Assembly (NCBI RefSeq): GCF_018991925.1
Contig: NW_024720711.1
Span: forward strand, 3,256,107 to 3,320,106
DNA from: Homarus americanus
Taxonomy: Eukaryota > Arthropoda > Malacostraca > Decapoda > Nephropidae
Direction of reading: 5' to 3'
Length of the DNA: 64,000 nucleotides
The position numbers and the translations under genes were made by a program. Below are positions 33,998 to 48,900 of the stretch, one piece after another. The notes beneath the pieces were generated by a model, which was not told the DNA's origin, did no database searches, and saw only the letters and a list, made by a program, of their open reading frames with translations. Positions within the stretch are counted from its first letter, which is position 1. Each line of letters begins with the position of its first letter.

Positions 33998-36900
33998 GTA
34001 AGTATCAAACCAGAGTTATGGGTTAAGGTATACCTGGAAATCGATATCATGGGGAAAATTTGTATGAGGGAAGACTTCCATTGATGGCAGGTAGACCTTA
34101 GTGTGTGGTGGCCAGGTGCGAACTAAGGTGTGTGATGGATACTGCGGATATATGCACCTGTGGTGGCCGGGTCAGGCATGCGCTGTGGTAGGGTCAGAGT
34201 AATGTTGGGGGGTGCCGCATTGACCGGGGGTGTGGCCCTAACAGTCTCGCACACAGTCGCCCCCAGACCATCACCCACCACACAGTCAAAATGGTAGACG
34301 AAGACAAGGAAAGGCTCAGGCTCTACACGGGCCAAGACAAGACTTTAAAGAAGTTTTTGTGGAATTCTGAAACTAGACAGTTTCTTGGTCGTACAGGAGG
34401 GTCATGGTGTGAGTATTAAAGGGTTTTTCATGCTGGTCATTGCACTCTACGTTGTTATATTCTCCAGAAATGTTATGTTTATATCGTTAGCTATCAAACG
34501 ACTATCTTGTCGTTAACTTCTCAGGTGGGTATACTGGTGTAAAATCGTGTCGCAGCATCCGTAACACAGGTGACCAGTTATTTTTTGTTTGAGATATTCG
34601 TGTTTCCCCAGTTCAAGGATATTTAGCTTGTCTCATTAGATCGGGTCAAGTCGTTTCTGAGTTTCTGCCACAGAAATACATTGACTACGGTTTGAGATTT
34701 AATCGAACTAATAAAACATTTTAACCTGGGATTATGAATCTCCACCTGGCAATTACATAATTTTTCAACCAATCATGTGAAGTAGTGGTGTTGGCCAGTT
34801 GGGGCATTTTTCTGACCAATATGTAATCAGTCTGATAAACTTGAGGAGTACAGTAAGTGACTCGATGTACAGGTATATATATATACAGTACATACTGCGA
34901 TTCTATTTACTTTGATCTGAAGAATTGATAAGTACTGTACTTTTGGAAGTTAATACAGTATGTATTGTTGGCCTAAAGTTAACATGAACCGTAGACAAAA
35001 GTAAATACGTATGTCGAGCAAAATTTGGTATGTGCAGTACTTTGGGCTAAAAGTTAATTACGGTCAATAGCTACTCGGGAATGGGGGCACGGGTTAACCA
35101 ATAACTTAAGAAATTTGTTATATAGATTATAACTGCAGGTATCCCTCATACGGATGGGTTAGGTTCCTTGAAAACAATTCGTTAAGTGAATAGTCATGTC
35201 TAATAATATAACTTATTTGAAAAAATTGGTTCAGTTCCCAATGACAAGAAAATCCCAATATTGTACAGTACCAACAATTACTGTACAAAATCGGTTCACA
35301 GAAAACAAAATTCTTACCAAACTACTGTACTGTACTATAATTTAGCACTGTACCTAACACATTAGAAAATTAATAAAATAGAAATTGTACTATACCTAAA
35401 GGCACCATATTTGTGAGAAAAGCTTTTGTTTAGTGAGAAAGTTTGAATAGAATATTCGTTTGAGCTTTGTAGAATTAACTGTATAGCGAGGGATACTTGT
35501 ACTGTACTACAGTATTTTCTTACCTCAAGACCATTCCCAAGAATTATAAGAATTTAGCTAAATATCTTTCTCGTAAAAAATGGTCATGCCAACGATTATG
35601 AATAAACTCATTTAGAAATACATCATTACTTCAGGACAAAATCGAACAGATTTGCAACAGCCAATCAGCTGTAACTCTTGAGGAGGGGGCGGGGCATCTT
35701 TTCTCAGCTGAGAAAAAAAGCACTATAGTGAACAGTACTGTACCCATGTTAAATGGAAATAAGGATTATATCTTTAATAACCTTTTGAATGGAGCATTCC
35801 AACTACTGTAGTGTCTTGGTTGACAATCTGTTTTTCTTTTTTAGATTATCTAATTTATTTAGCATTTTCACCACTTATCAGCTTACTAACCATTCAGGCA
35901 GTTGGTCTATCCAGTATTATTATAAGAGGAAACGAGAGTCCTGGGAACCTGTGGTGTCTGGTAAGGGCTCACTGGATAACACCCTTATCACATGTATCCA
36001 GACTCAGGCTTGAACCCTTGATATATTGGTATGAGATATGCCCATTACTGCTGTACCACCAACAGTTAGTAAACCTTTTATGTTGTGCATGGGAGAGAAC
36101 CTTTGACTCCCCAGCCTCCACCATCCAGCTCCTACTCTAAAAAAATTGTCAATCCCAACTCTTCTCCCAATAGTCAGGATTTGAACTTGAGTTCTGTACT
36201 CAGGGTTGGCATCAAAGTCTTGACCACTGGTCAGGAATACTGTATTAAAAGTGGGTGTCATGTGCCTGACAAGGGTGTTAGTTTGGCATCTAAGGTAATG
36301 TTAAGTACAGTACTGTAACGCATGAGATTGGAATAAGGGCCGTGTGTTCTTCAGTGACTTAAACCTACTGCATACAGGTACAGAGAGATTGTCTTAATTA
36401 TGGATTGAGTTTCATATTTAGCTTCACAAGGGTAGTTCACATGTCTTTTAACTAAATGTTATTGAAATAAGTGTTATACAGTAATGAATATTATCATAAA
36501 CAATAAAATTTCTCTTTGGTTTTGAACTTCGTCAGCTTTAAATGTTGAAAGAGTAGCCTGTAGACCATCGTCTTAGTTTTTGTGTGTCTTGTTGTTGTAG
36601 GATTAATTAAAGTACTGTACAGTGAAAATTACCCTGCAGTGGTCATCAAGTGCAGATTAGGAGCTCCCAATGTAATGCTGGACTGGGGGTTGCCATTTAT
36701 CCACTTGAACAAAGGTGCTCATTATTGGTCAGGATAAACAGGATGTCCTTCATGACTGTTCTTGTTACCTCCTGTTTCTTTAGGTTTAAGGTTGTCTTTC
36801 AGGATGTAAGAAAGGGAGTTTGTATCAAATGTTTCTGTACTAAGCTTTCTGCAAGTGGCTCTGACTTGGGGTTTGTTCTTTGTGATGGTGGGCTATGGTT

Positions 36901-39900
36901 TATCTAAACCCTGAACTAGGGGTCATCTCCCCTCGCCTTGACTTGGGGAAGACAATGTATGAAACAGTTTCCCACCACTGTTTTGGAATTTGAACGCTTC
37001 CTCAGTTGTGCATCACATGTGACCTGTAGACGTGAATAGTTTTTAGTGGAACATTACAGTACTGTACTGTACTTAAGACTACAGTATTTTCAGTTATAAA
37101 AATTTTTAAAATAAATTTTTCATAATCTCTTTAGTGTTTAATTGGAAATGGAGTATGTTAGATCAATACACAGTATACAGGTACTGTACAGTGCTGGTTG
37201 ATTCTATTTGTTAAGTGATGTTAATTTTTGTTATTGGTTTACAAGGTTTATAGTAATTTAAGTACAGTACAGTACAGTACTGTATTGTGTGTTTCGGGAG
37301 AGATTTGTACAGTATTGTAGTTCGATAATAATATTTAACTCTGGCATTTAAGGATTTTGGACTTTCAGAATTCCTGTTAAACTGTGGTTTGATTTTGTAT
37401 GAATAAACTTGATTTCATTGCATTTGTACTTAGGCATATATATACAGTACAGTAGTTTTATACCTTCCTGTTAAGGTTTAAAAATCCTCGAGCTGTTATA
37501 CATATTATTGGAGTGCCCCGTTGGAGGCTGAATATGCCGTAAGTACATTTGGGAGCTTCCAGACTGAATGTACTATACTGTATTGAGTAGTAATGCGGAG
37601 ATAAGCGAGATAAGATATATTGTTATTACATAATCTGGTCTTGGGTTATGTATTGCTACTGGGGGCTACAAAAATTTCTGCACCAGGATTAACTTAAGAG
37701 ATTTGTTGTGGATAATGTAAATTCAGACTGTTTTACAAGACATTGGGTGAAGGGGTTAGGAGATGGTTTTCTCTTTTAAAATTTCCTTGGCATCAGTGTC
37801 CTGGTTTCAAAAGGATCAGTGTGTCAGAAGTTATAACAAGTAGTTACTTTGCAATACTGTATTAGGAGGTAACATATCTTGCTTTATACTGAAAAGTTAC
37901 GTATCTCATTCCCTTCCTTCCATTCCACATGTTCTAAATCTCCCTCATTATTTTAACCTCTCCTACCTTACCCACACATATTCATCATTCTCTTTGTTTC
38001 CTCTACACACTATTTCTCACTCATGCCATTTACATAACTCTTACTCGTGTCCATCTTTCCCCTCACACTCCTTACTTCAGTCTCTACACTCCCATCACTC
38101 ACCACTCCCATCATTTAATCCATAATCAAACACATCATCCACAAAACCACAAATGAGATAAAAAAAGGAGACCAGCAGTCTACCCCACCTAGTTGCCGGC
38201 TTGGGTCACCATATCGATAAATTGACCCGTGGCTCCCTTCCCCACCCACCCTCCCACAGGCACAAACCAGTCTGGTTTGACACGCAACCAGCCCAGTTCG
38301 CATACAGATTTTCCTCCAATAATTTTATAAAAACATGAGTTATACAGCGGTAGTATAATTTACCTTAGCACTGTATCCTATTTGTAGTTTCTGAGATTTC
38401 CGTAATGCTCTTCTCAATAGAGTATCGTCATTGAATGTTACTTTGTATTACTATATCTGAGAAAACAAATCGTGTAGGCTATGATAGTTTACACTATTGC
38501 TTTCACATATCCTTTAGTATAATACAATTGAATAAAGTTTAGCATGACAACGCTAACAGACTGACTTGTTGGAGAGTAGAAAGTTGCCTCATGACCAAAG
38601 AACTGAGCCATAGTTGAAAGAATTCCTATGATTCATATTCGTAACTAAAAGTGCAAAAATAGACCAGGGATTTACTTTAGTTGAAGCACATAAAATAGTC
38701 TTGAATTTGTACTCGACTTATGTTAAGTTCACTTGGTGTTTTTTAAGTGGCGAAATGAACATAGATTTTTTGAAATATACTGTACTGTATGTTATTTATT
38801 TGCTTAAGTAAACTCAGCCTGTTAGGTGCATTCTTGCATTGTCCTTTACAAGGAATATTCATCGTATGAATCTTTGGTAATCGGAGCCCTGCTCTAGAAG
38901 TCAAGACTTTCAGAATTGCTCAAGGATCTTAGTAATGTCTTGCATCATGGTTGACTGCTGTTCAAGGATATACCTAGGTACAAGTCATAAAGACGGAAAT
39001 TACTGCCTGTGTGGTTTTAGGTGAGTTTGGCTGACGCTGGTACAGTACAGTATTACCGTCGACTGCTAGGCTCTAAAATTTTTAGTTTCAGTACTTTATT
39101 TGAAACTATTTTGTTGATTGTATGTTTTAGGTTCCATTGTCTTAAGTATTATGCATGTGACGTATTTTAATGAAAATGTGCAGGTTTTGTCAAGTGAATC
39201 TAATATGGTACACGTGAGACGATGTTATGCCTGTGATAAGTAACAGTAATAGAGGACAGTATATCTGACATAAATGGTCTGTTTTTAATTGTCGTATTGT
39301 AGTGCAGTTGGCGGTAATTCAGTACGTTATGGTGTATTTGCGAGTACAGTGTGTAGTGCGGTTGTGTGCTAGTCTTGTGAAGGCCACGTAGGTCTTTGGC
39401 TTTGCATTTTATGCTCCGTTGGTTAGACATTTTTATATAAAGTAAACGTATGTGTAACTTGTATAGTCAACATTTTTCTTGATTTCAGAATATAGATATT
39501 TCTGGTTTCAGATGTTCATACAGTAGTTAGGCAGCTGTTGTTAAGGGCGGTAGTGATGGATGGGCCGGAGAGAGAGGACTCACTTTCACTAGCGCAAGAC
39601 CTACCACTAAAGAAGGTCACTGGCCTGGACAACTTTTTCGTTGCCTCCCCGGCTCCTACTCTCTTGGCCCGGCTTAATAGTGTTTCTAGGATGAACAAGA
39701 TCGTGAGTCCAAACAAAAGAGTGGATTACTCCTTTTCCGTAAGACTGATATTTTCAGTCGTCACCAGCTGGGTGAATTAATTTTTAGTTTCCACTTGGAT
39801 AAACAGGAGCTGCATCTCTCACGCGCGAATAATCTTGTTATGACTCGAGAGCTGGAGTGTGTGGGTCGCCATTTTTACTTCCTGTCCTTTTATATACAAT

Positions 39901-42900
39901 AATGATGTAAGAACTTATGAATAAATAGATACAGTAAAATATAAAGATCAGTGCCAAATATCTATAGCAGGGATCGCTTCCTAATGTACATTTTATTTAC
40001 TTAACAAATTTAATAGAATAGCCCCCCCCCCCCATCGACTAGATAGGCGTGCAGCATCGTTTGACATTTGGCTTAAAGCTGACGGTCGGCTTCCAGAAAT
40101 ATGAGAATTATACTGATTTCTCATTGGGTACTAATTAATGAACATATCTCATTTAGGCACAGTAGTCTAAGTGTAATACTGATGTTATTTTTAGACCTTA
40201 TTTTGTTATATCTTAAACAGCCAGTTAAATAAAGTCGGCTATGAAGGCTCAATAAATACCTTTGAAGTATAAGCAGTTGAAAGCTATTAGTTGTGTAGGG
40301 ACAGTCGCTAATCTCCAGTGCTAGGGGGATGGGTGGCAGAACATATCTGGAAAAGTCGGGCAAAAAACAGAGAAATTGATCAAACCCGGTAGAAGTGGTC
40401 GCCGGGCCGGCAGGTCTCCGGGCGTGGCGTTGTTATTGGTAGTCATGGAGAATTGTCGCGGGACAGCCGGCTTGTTCCCTTCTACTCTCCTCCGCACCAC
40501 TAACCGCCTCACACCGACCTTCCTTCCCATTGTCTCCTGCTACGGCTGGCCGGTACTGGTGTGGCGGGATTTTAATGTGTTTTTCGTCGATCACCTGTGT
40601 TTGATACCCTTCAGCAGAGTAGGAGAGGGGTGGGTGAGCTATCCTTGGTCGAATTGACTTGCCCTTTACCAATGCTTGTGTACCTGCACAGTCTGTACAT
40701 TGTTACCTGTGATGCCCATGTGCAGTGTATACATGCACTGTCCATTTGTACAGTCAGGTGCCTAAGAGAGCTCAGGTTCTCAACTGGCTCGGCCATGTTA
40801 ATATTGTTATCCACCCTGTATCTGTTTTTTCTGGCTAAATAAATGTTTCAATTCAGTATCTGCACTGTCTATATACATGTTGCATCAATATGACCTGCTT
40901 AGGGTATGCTATTATTTGTGGTGTACTCTCGAGATGGCACTGAAAGGCAATGGGGAGGATAGTGCCTACGAACATTTTACGGGAATAAGAATATAATTTT
41001 GGGATGGTGAACTTATGTAGTCGAGAATAAAAGTGGAATAAGTACTATAGCCAGGCAGGTGAATAAAGTCACTTTATTACTGGAGTTGTTAAAGAGACAA
41101 AAACTGAGGGTTATGATGCGTGTAGTCAGTCTTTTGGTTATGACGAGTTGTATGAGGTGATGTTGGCCATTTTATACAGCTAGGTAATGTTATTCTAGGG
41201 TGTACCTTACTACCGTGACCAGACTCCTGGGTAGCATTAAATGATTGGGTTAGGGGAAGGTTGATGTTGATGTATTGTGTGGTTAACGATTGACCCTGGA
41301 TGATGTTTTATAAAAAAATGAGGGTGGTGGTTAAAGAGAGTGCCAGCTGTCGTGTGGAGGGTGATGGTGGATGGTTAAGAGTTGATCTTCAGGGTAGCTG
41401 CTATGAAAGTCCTGTATAGGATCAGAAGTCATATTTGCGTCAACCTCGACTTTATGGTCCACGTGATTTCTAACTTGTCTCGTCTTGTATAGAAAATGAC
41501 TACATATGATTAACGCTCACAACTAAAGAAAATCGTGCCTAGAGTCTCAACGGCAAAATATACGAGACTGAGAGAGAGGTCCCTAGCCTCGCTCTAGGGG
41601 TCCCAGAGGTCGAGCGAGTGCCGCATCGTGTTACGTTGCTGTGCTGCCAAGCTTGACTAGTGAAGATGTAGTGGTGGTTACTAGGGTGGATGGTGAGGCC
41701 TGTTGTACGAGGTGAATTGATAGTGGGGACAGTCTTGAAATTTTCTTATTGGACAAGATCCCACCAGACAGTTTTCCACGTGATTATTAACCCGTTGGAT
41801 GAAGTCGTATCCGGACGGGTTTTCACAGGACAAAATCCCAGTGGTATAAAGTTGTTTTAGTTAGACTGGAATTTTGTCTGGGGGTAGTGACACAGGAAGC
41901 ACCGCCACTCGCTGAAATACTAAATCCATAAATAGCCCCGGGTCCTCAGTTTATTCCAGACGTTCCCCCCTCCCTTAACACTCCCTCGCCTCTCTAGCGA
42001 AGGGGTGGGCTGGCGTGTACACCTGTCTCCATATCTCCCCTCCCGTTTCCCTATTGTTAGCCAGACTACAGTTAGCTTGTCCTCCCTCTGGTGTAGGGAT
42101 GCGCAGGTGGACTGGCGTGTACTCCCCTCCCACCTTACAGAGCTCTTCGTTGTTCATTGTTTTGACGTGTATACTGTGTGTGTGTAGACGGCGAGGATGT
42201 ACACTGTTCGCACTCCGCTACTGTACTAGGTGGCGCGTGTTGTGTTAGTGAGATAGGTTAAGTCCCGCTTCTTGAGTTGCAGTGGTGTTATGTATCGGGT
42301 AAAGGTGGATGGATGTAGAGGTACACTTGCAGAGAACGGAAATTAAAACAAATGCGAGTATTACACATTTATTGTCACACTTCACATCACAACTGTACGG
42401 TGAAGCCAGACAAAGAACGAGCTTGATCCCTCGTACCTCCCTCACGAAGTCAATATTTGGTAACACTGACTCACCCCTCGCACAGATGGCTGTCAATATT
42501 GACTTTCCCCCAATTAGTAAAATGGTGGTTATAAGGAGATAAGCCATTAGCTGTTTTAAGCCACATAGAAAAAGCCCATCCCTTACTAACAAGAACATCC
42601 TTTGGTTAGATACGGAAAATTGGGCCGCTGGTTGACTGAACGTTGCCAAGTCTACTGTACATGCTGGTGTTTCAGTACCAAAGAGAATCTACATTCTCAA
42701 GATTCATAAATATAAGTTTTTCCCCATTGGCGGGATTTAGGAAAATGCAGTTGAACATGATAGTCTCAGAGCAACTTCGACGCCATGTTTGTCCCTTTAT
42801 TAACTTTCTTGTACAGGTTCTCATATCTATTGAGTTTGGTCGGACGTTTCTGCATTATTCTTTGATGTCTGAGGATCGATGATCAGTAATTCGTAGATTT

Positions 42901-45900
42901 TCCTGACGAGTAGAACGACATCTGATGTAGGGTGTTAGAGAACTGCATCCATTTAGTGATGTTGGCCCTCGCACATAACATACAAGTATAGTGTGTGAGG
43001 GGAGGTCGGGGGGGTTTACTTGCATAATTATATCCGCTTACAGGAAGGGATGGAGGAGGGGAGGTTTGTGGGACACGGGGAGAGATTGAAAGTGATGGGG
43101 AGGGTTAAAGGGGGGAGGGAGGAAGACATCTTCCTTGTTTTAGCTGCAGGTTGTTCGGGCCACACAGGATATGGTGTTTTAGTCTGCCTTAGTCATCCCG
43201 GTGCCCGCCATTCCTGACTTGACTGATTGTTTTTTCATATGCGAGATGTTTCTTCAAGTTCAGCTTCTCTCAGCCAGTGACCTGTTCTTCGTCACTTGTG
43301 TCGCCTTGATGCGAAAGTATTATGTGAGGATCCTATATTAAGAAGGAAGTGCTGTGTTGATGGGTACCTTACTGTAATTGGTGGAAGTAATTTGTTGTAA
43401 CATTGTGGGGGGGATGTGTTGTGCTCATGCCCTGGTGAACCGCTAAATTACTTGGCGTCACTGGACCGGTGTGTGGATATACTGTATATAATGGTTTTAT
43501 AGACTTTCGTCCTCTTGAGAAGATGGATTGTGGGATGTTTTTCGTGAGAAATTGTTTTGATTTTGTATTACCGGGATTTTTTTTTCTTTGGGAGGGTGGG
43601 GGTGATTTTCATGACTATCTTCAGAGGGGTAACTAGTGCGATGTTAATAACGAATTGGGTTTACAGTGGATTCCCGGTGGTCCTCAGGCGACAATCGTCG
43701 GAGACGTTTATAGTTGCCAGCTAGGCATTATTTATTCCACCACGGTGGGAATTAGCCCAGCGTCGCCTTGTGACTGAGCTTTCGATTTAGTTGGAATAGT
43801 TTCTTTAAGCTTGGATATTTCTTATTAAGATGTATCAATAAATCGAACTGGTTTACTAAAGCTGATGCCCCACAAAATATCTTGTAGTTTCACAATTACA
43901 TAGTTTACTGTAGGGAGAAATAGGGTGAGGTTAGATTGGGTTAGTAGCCTGCAGGATTAGGTTAGGATAGTTTAGGTGAAGTATGGTTTGATTAGACGAG
44001 GCAAAAGATTGGGTTTGAGTTAGAATAGATTGGGAACAACCAATTCCAGTGTATCTTGGAACATTGGTTATCAGGGCGGCACATTGCTATCTAGTACCTC
44101 TCTTACTCTTATCAGTAGTTGTGAAAGGACTTGAAGACCGCGGCTCATCCACCCTCTGTTATCACTTCACCTCTGGCTGAGACGCTGTCCCTTATCATCA
44201 CTGTGTGATCTTTGGGGGGAAAGAAACTTGTGTTTAGGAGAGAATGTGAGAGTGATAAGAGAGGGAGAGAATGTGTGAGTGAGAGAGAGATGGGGAGAGG
44301 GGGTTGGGGTTTACTGTAATTACATCTCCAGGCTATAACATGGCTCTGGGGTTATATAATGTTAAATTCCTGGTCGTGGTTTGTGTTATAATCACACGCA
44401 TTACTTGGCGTGTTTGTCTGTAACTTTCAAAACTGACTAGACCTCCGTGTTGGGTTTGTTAATGTTGTATCAGTATTAACTACAATATACACCAGTATAG
44501 TTAACTCAAGATCAGTGTGGTGTTTCCTTGTTAACATGCGAATGGTGAGGTACCTCTGAACAGTTATAGGCAGCGTACTGATGGTGGTAGGGATTATTGT
44601 AGTTATGTGGGAGTAAAATAATGCATTGTAACCGGCTTCCAGAAGACCGTTCCAGGTACACTCAATCTTGTTTCTCTTAGACAAATAAGCAAACTTGGTG
44701 TCTGGAAAGACGAAACTGAAATATATACGGTGCCATTTTCTGTCTTTCAGAGTAATTTAAACCCTTGGCTGTGGAGTGCCTGGTCCGGTTACTATCATTC
44801 ATGGCTCGTCTAATGAAAGCCTAATTAATGTCGTCATCGCGTTGTTTAACTATTGTTGGTTGTTTGTACGGTATTATGTTGAGTCACTCACTAGCCGGTG
44901 TGTGTGTGGCGCCTGACCTAACATCTTTTCCTACTCCCCACCCTCCCCACACCTCGGTCTTGCCTCACACATCCCTCTCTATCTTTCTCTCCACTATCCG
45001 TTCCCGGGCCACGTAGTTCGGGATGGAGATAGTGAACTACCGTCCCTCCCCTCCGCCTCATTTTAAACACTGGCCACGCACCTCACTGGGCTACCTGGCC
45101 GGTGTTGTCCTCCCAGATCTGACCGCTGATATTCTTCACAACTACTCTCCCTTATTCTACCAGTGTGGGGATGGATCATGAGTCATGTTGTTCACCTGCA
45201 CCGTCCACGTTGTCTGTCACCCTCCTGTCGCCTGTCACATGATTACTTCTGCACCGCTTACAGATCGTGAACGTTTTCAGGGGTATGTTGTCAACATCGA
45301 TAAGAAAACTTGGTGATGGTCTCGGACATAGTGGATTCACTACACGGCAAAATATGATGCACTCTCCATATTTTTAGATAGCCACGTTTTGTGATTTTGT
45401 TTGTGTTGACAAGATTTTTGTCGACACTTAAGTTTGCTACACGCCCAGCTGGTATATTTAGAACGCCCCCAGTGACGTACATATGACGCCACACCCATGG
45501 TGTAGCTGCTGGTCTGCTTAATCAGGGGGTTGCTTTACATTCTTCTCTAGATGTCTTGCGTCAGGAAACTGCTAATTGGTTCGGGTTGAGTGCACAGGAC
45601 CAGAGAAATTAGTGATGTTAATGTAGGGGGTGTGAGGGTTGTCCCTAGACCCAGTAATGATGGCAAGGAATTTTTATTACGATTTAGGAAGATCATTGCC
45701 GACTGTCCTCTCCTTCGTTCTCATGACCTCTTATTTTGTCTCCTTCGTCTTTCTTCTTCACCTTCTTATTCTATTTGTTCTTCACCTTGATCATCTTACT
45801 TTTTTGCTCTATATTCATTGACTATCTTTTCTCCTGTTCATATTATGGTTACGGTGTACTTACCGGTGGTGTTGGTTCGAAAATAAACAACCTCTTGATA

Positions 45901-48900
45901 TTATTGGTTACCTTGTTTGTTTATCCTCACAGAAGGTTTGGGTGAGAGAGTGTGTGTTTAAGGCTTAGTCCCTGGCTGAGTGTGTTTGTTGGTGTCAGTG
46001 AGAATGTACGTGAGGCTGAAATAGATGAGCTAGTGGGAATGTTCATACGTAGTAGTGTATGCCAAGCGTGTCAGTGTTGCCAAATGACTACTGTCACAAG
46101 AGGCTCAGAGACCCTCCACTCCATTATTAATAACAGTAGCCCGTCCTCTCATGTTCGCACGAGTACAAGAGTAGCGGCCATGTCCTCTCTGATGCAGGTA
46201 TCGTAACCACCCGTGTGTGTGTTTGAGCGAGACAAGGTAGGTGTGTGGTCATGGTTGGTGGCGTCATTGTAGACATGTCTGTCTGGCATCTTAATAACCT
46301 TTACAGATTTTGGCCTTGGTTAGTGGAGCATACAAAGGTTGACCCACTCTTCCTTCACTCATATTGGCCTTTATATTGATTTCTACCTACTGTACTCGGT
46401 TAGGTTTAGTGTCTTTTAAAAGAGGCTCCTTGAAGGGGTGGGTTGTTGTCTTCCAGGTGGGGAAATATTAGGGTGGCGCGAGACACTTGCTCTTTACTTA
46501 ATGTCAACTACTTACTGGCAATTGGTGGTGACCCTCGCTGGAGTACAATTGGCATTTTGGAGACCATTTGAGGAGGGAGAGAGACTTGTTAAGTTTTGGA
46601 ACCTTTAACGCGTGTTTTATATTTATGACGAAACGATTAATCTTAAGTTTCTCTTCTGGCTAACATGCAGGCTGGCTAGTTCAGTGAGGTCTTCACTTAG
46701 GTGGCTCCAACCTGGACTGATTTAACCATTGGGCTTGAGGCTCGGTCCTAATCGGGTCTAACTTGAGCTAATCTCAACCGTTAAACCTACTAGGTTCCAA
46801 CTTGACCTGTTATAAATATTAGGATTGGGTTGAGTCGTGTGTACGGCCGATGGTAGTGAATGAAGACTGATTGTGGGTGGAGAGCTGGTAGTGAGTGTAT
46901 CATGGTTGAGTGAGACTGGACGGGGTGAGGTTAAAACAGGTGGTGAATGGCGGCTAGCACTACTGGTGGCTTACGGCTTTATCAGACAAGCTCTTTGCTT
47001 ATCACTTCATTAAGGGGTCGGTAGAAGCCCCCCCCCCACATGGTGATCAACACGCCACGAGGTGATGCTCACAGTAAACACCGTAAGTGTCTTAACCATG
47101 GTAGTTGAGTCGGTGTTCAGGTGACCCCGTTTTAACCTCTGATTTGTAGCGCCATTGAGAGGTTGTGACTGCAAGTGTCATTAGTTAGGATGAATATTTT
47201 GCTGTGAGAACTTTGGAAAATATGGACGTTGAAGTCATGGGATTTAGGTTTGGTTATGCATAGCCTCACCCCCACACACACACTGCCATAAACAGTACAT
47301 GTTATAGCTGTTAGGAGGTGGTACAAATAAATTAATGTAAAATAGGATAATGGATAAGGAGAGAGGGAGAAGAGGGGTAGAGAAAGGAAGCACTATGGGA
47401 CACACAGATGTACAGTATAGTTAGTAGAGAGAGTGAGTAGTGTGAAGGAGGCGGTGTGTTGCGTGGGTGTGTGGGGTCCAGTGCGGTTACTTTTTTGTTC
47501 CTTGTGACACACCCCAGCTCTCTCTCTCTCTCTCTCCATTCCCTTTAATGTTCTTGATTACTGAAGCAGTTTATGTATCTGGCAGCTCCCACCCCCCTAT
47601 TATCTCTCTCCATCCAAATTTAGTTTTATTGTTAGAGCAGTGTTCCTTGGAGCAGCAGGAAGACAAGTTTAATGGGAATATAAGCAATATCCTGTGTGTG
47701 TACTGTTGCTCTGCATCGGTGTATGTCCTTCCATTACTCGAGTTTTGTCGTGTTTCATTGGCGAACAGTTATTTAAAGCAGCGTAAGTGTAGTGGTGTAA
47801 TGGGTTAGGCAAGTCGCCTTAAAATAGTCTCTGCCAAACTATAAAAAAACTTAGGGAAGTCGACGCTGCTCCAAGACATTTAAAGCGTATACATCATGCC
47901 GGTGTACGATAAGTATCTTAACGGCTGCAGTTTTTAGACAGTTTACACTTCCGATGTGACACCTATGGCGGTATCTCCTTTAGGGAGTGTTATTTATCCT
48001 TCAGTTTTCCATATTTTGTTGAATTGTTTGGGTTTCGTCCCGAGGTCACGGATAAAATCGTTTTCGGGATTTGCAGCAAACATGGCCACCTGCTCGACGG
48101 TGATTGGTGGACAGCTTCTGTACCTTTTAAAATTTACCATGACATCACATGTGGCCACAACTGTGGTTGGCTGGAGCCTCATGACGTCACACTTTAAGGC
48201 TGCACTGGTTGGATCAAGTGGTAGACGTCACTACTGCTGGTTTGGAGTTAGCTCATGTTATTGTGCAATCCATTTATAGGAACTGGAAAATTTCGCCTTA
48301 AGGTGTTATTTAGTATTTAGTATGTTCAGATATTTTAAGAAAAGAACTGTCACGTTTTTTGTAAGTTTAAAACATTCTCTAATGTAGTAAAAAAAAGTTG
48401 ATGTATTTGAAAGTAAACTTCCTTAAATCCCAGAAGGCAATAGTACGAACACAGTGGTGATGCCATGTATCGAGTCTGATAATATTATTCGAAGATTACT
48501 GCCTTCCGTTGTTTATAGAATATAAAAATGTATTCTTGGTTTTGTCTTTTGATGCCTTTAATACCATTCATCAGTGTCACTAGTTAATATTAGTGATGGG
48601 TGATGTCTGATTAGCCTGTACCCCAGCAGATGTCTGAGAAAGTTGTTAGGTACTTTGATTTTTTTTCGTAAATATTCTAATCTGATCATATTGTGAACGA
48701 AGGTTTTCTATACTGTGAGTGATAATTTTGTAACCGTTCTTTGTTGAAGAAGTTACAAGGAGTACAAACCGGAATGATCTGGATAGTGTCACAACTACAA
48801 TTATGGGCTAGGGGGGGGGTTACAACTTGAGCGAGGAAAGCATTTAGTACATGGTATATATACGGTATAAGACTACAATACAATATGCAAGGTTGTACTG

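Noticed and set aside
42245..42649. 134-residue minus-strand frame with hydrophobic stretches
   Set aside because: No recognisable domain, no good splice or promoter context; possible LTR-like DNA, kept only as a note.
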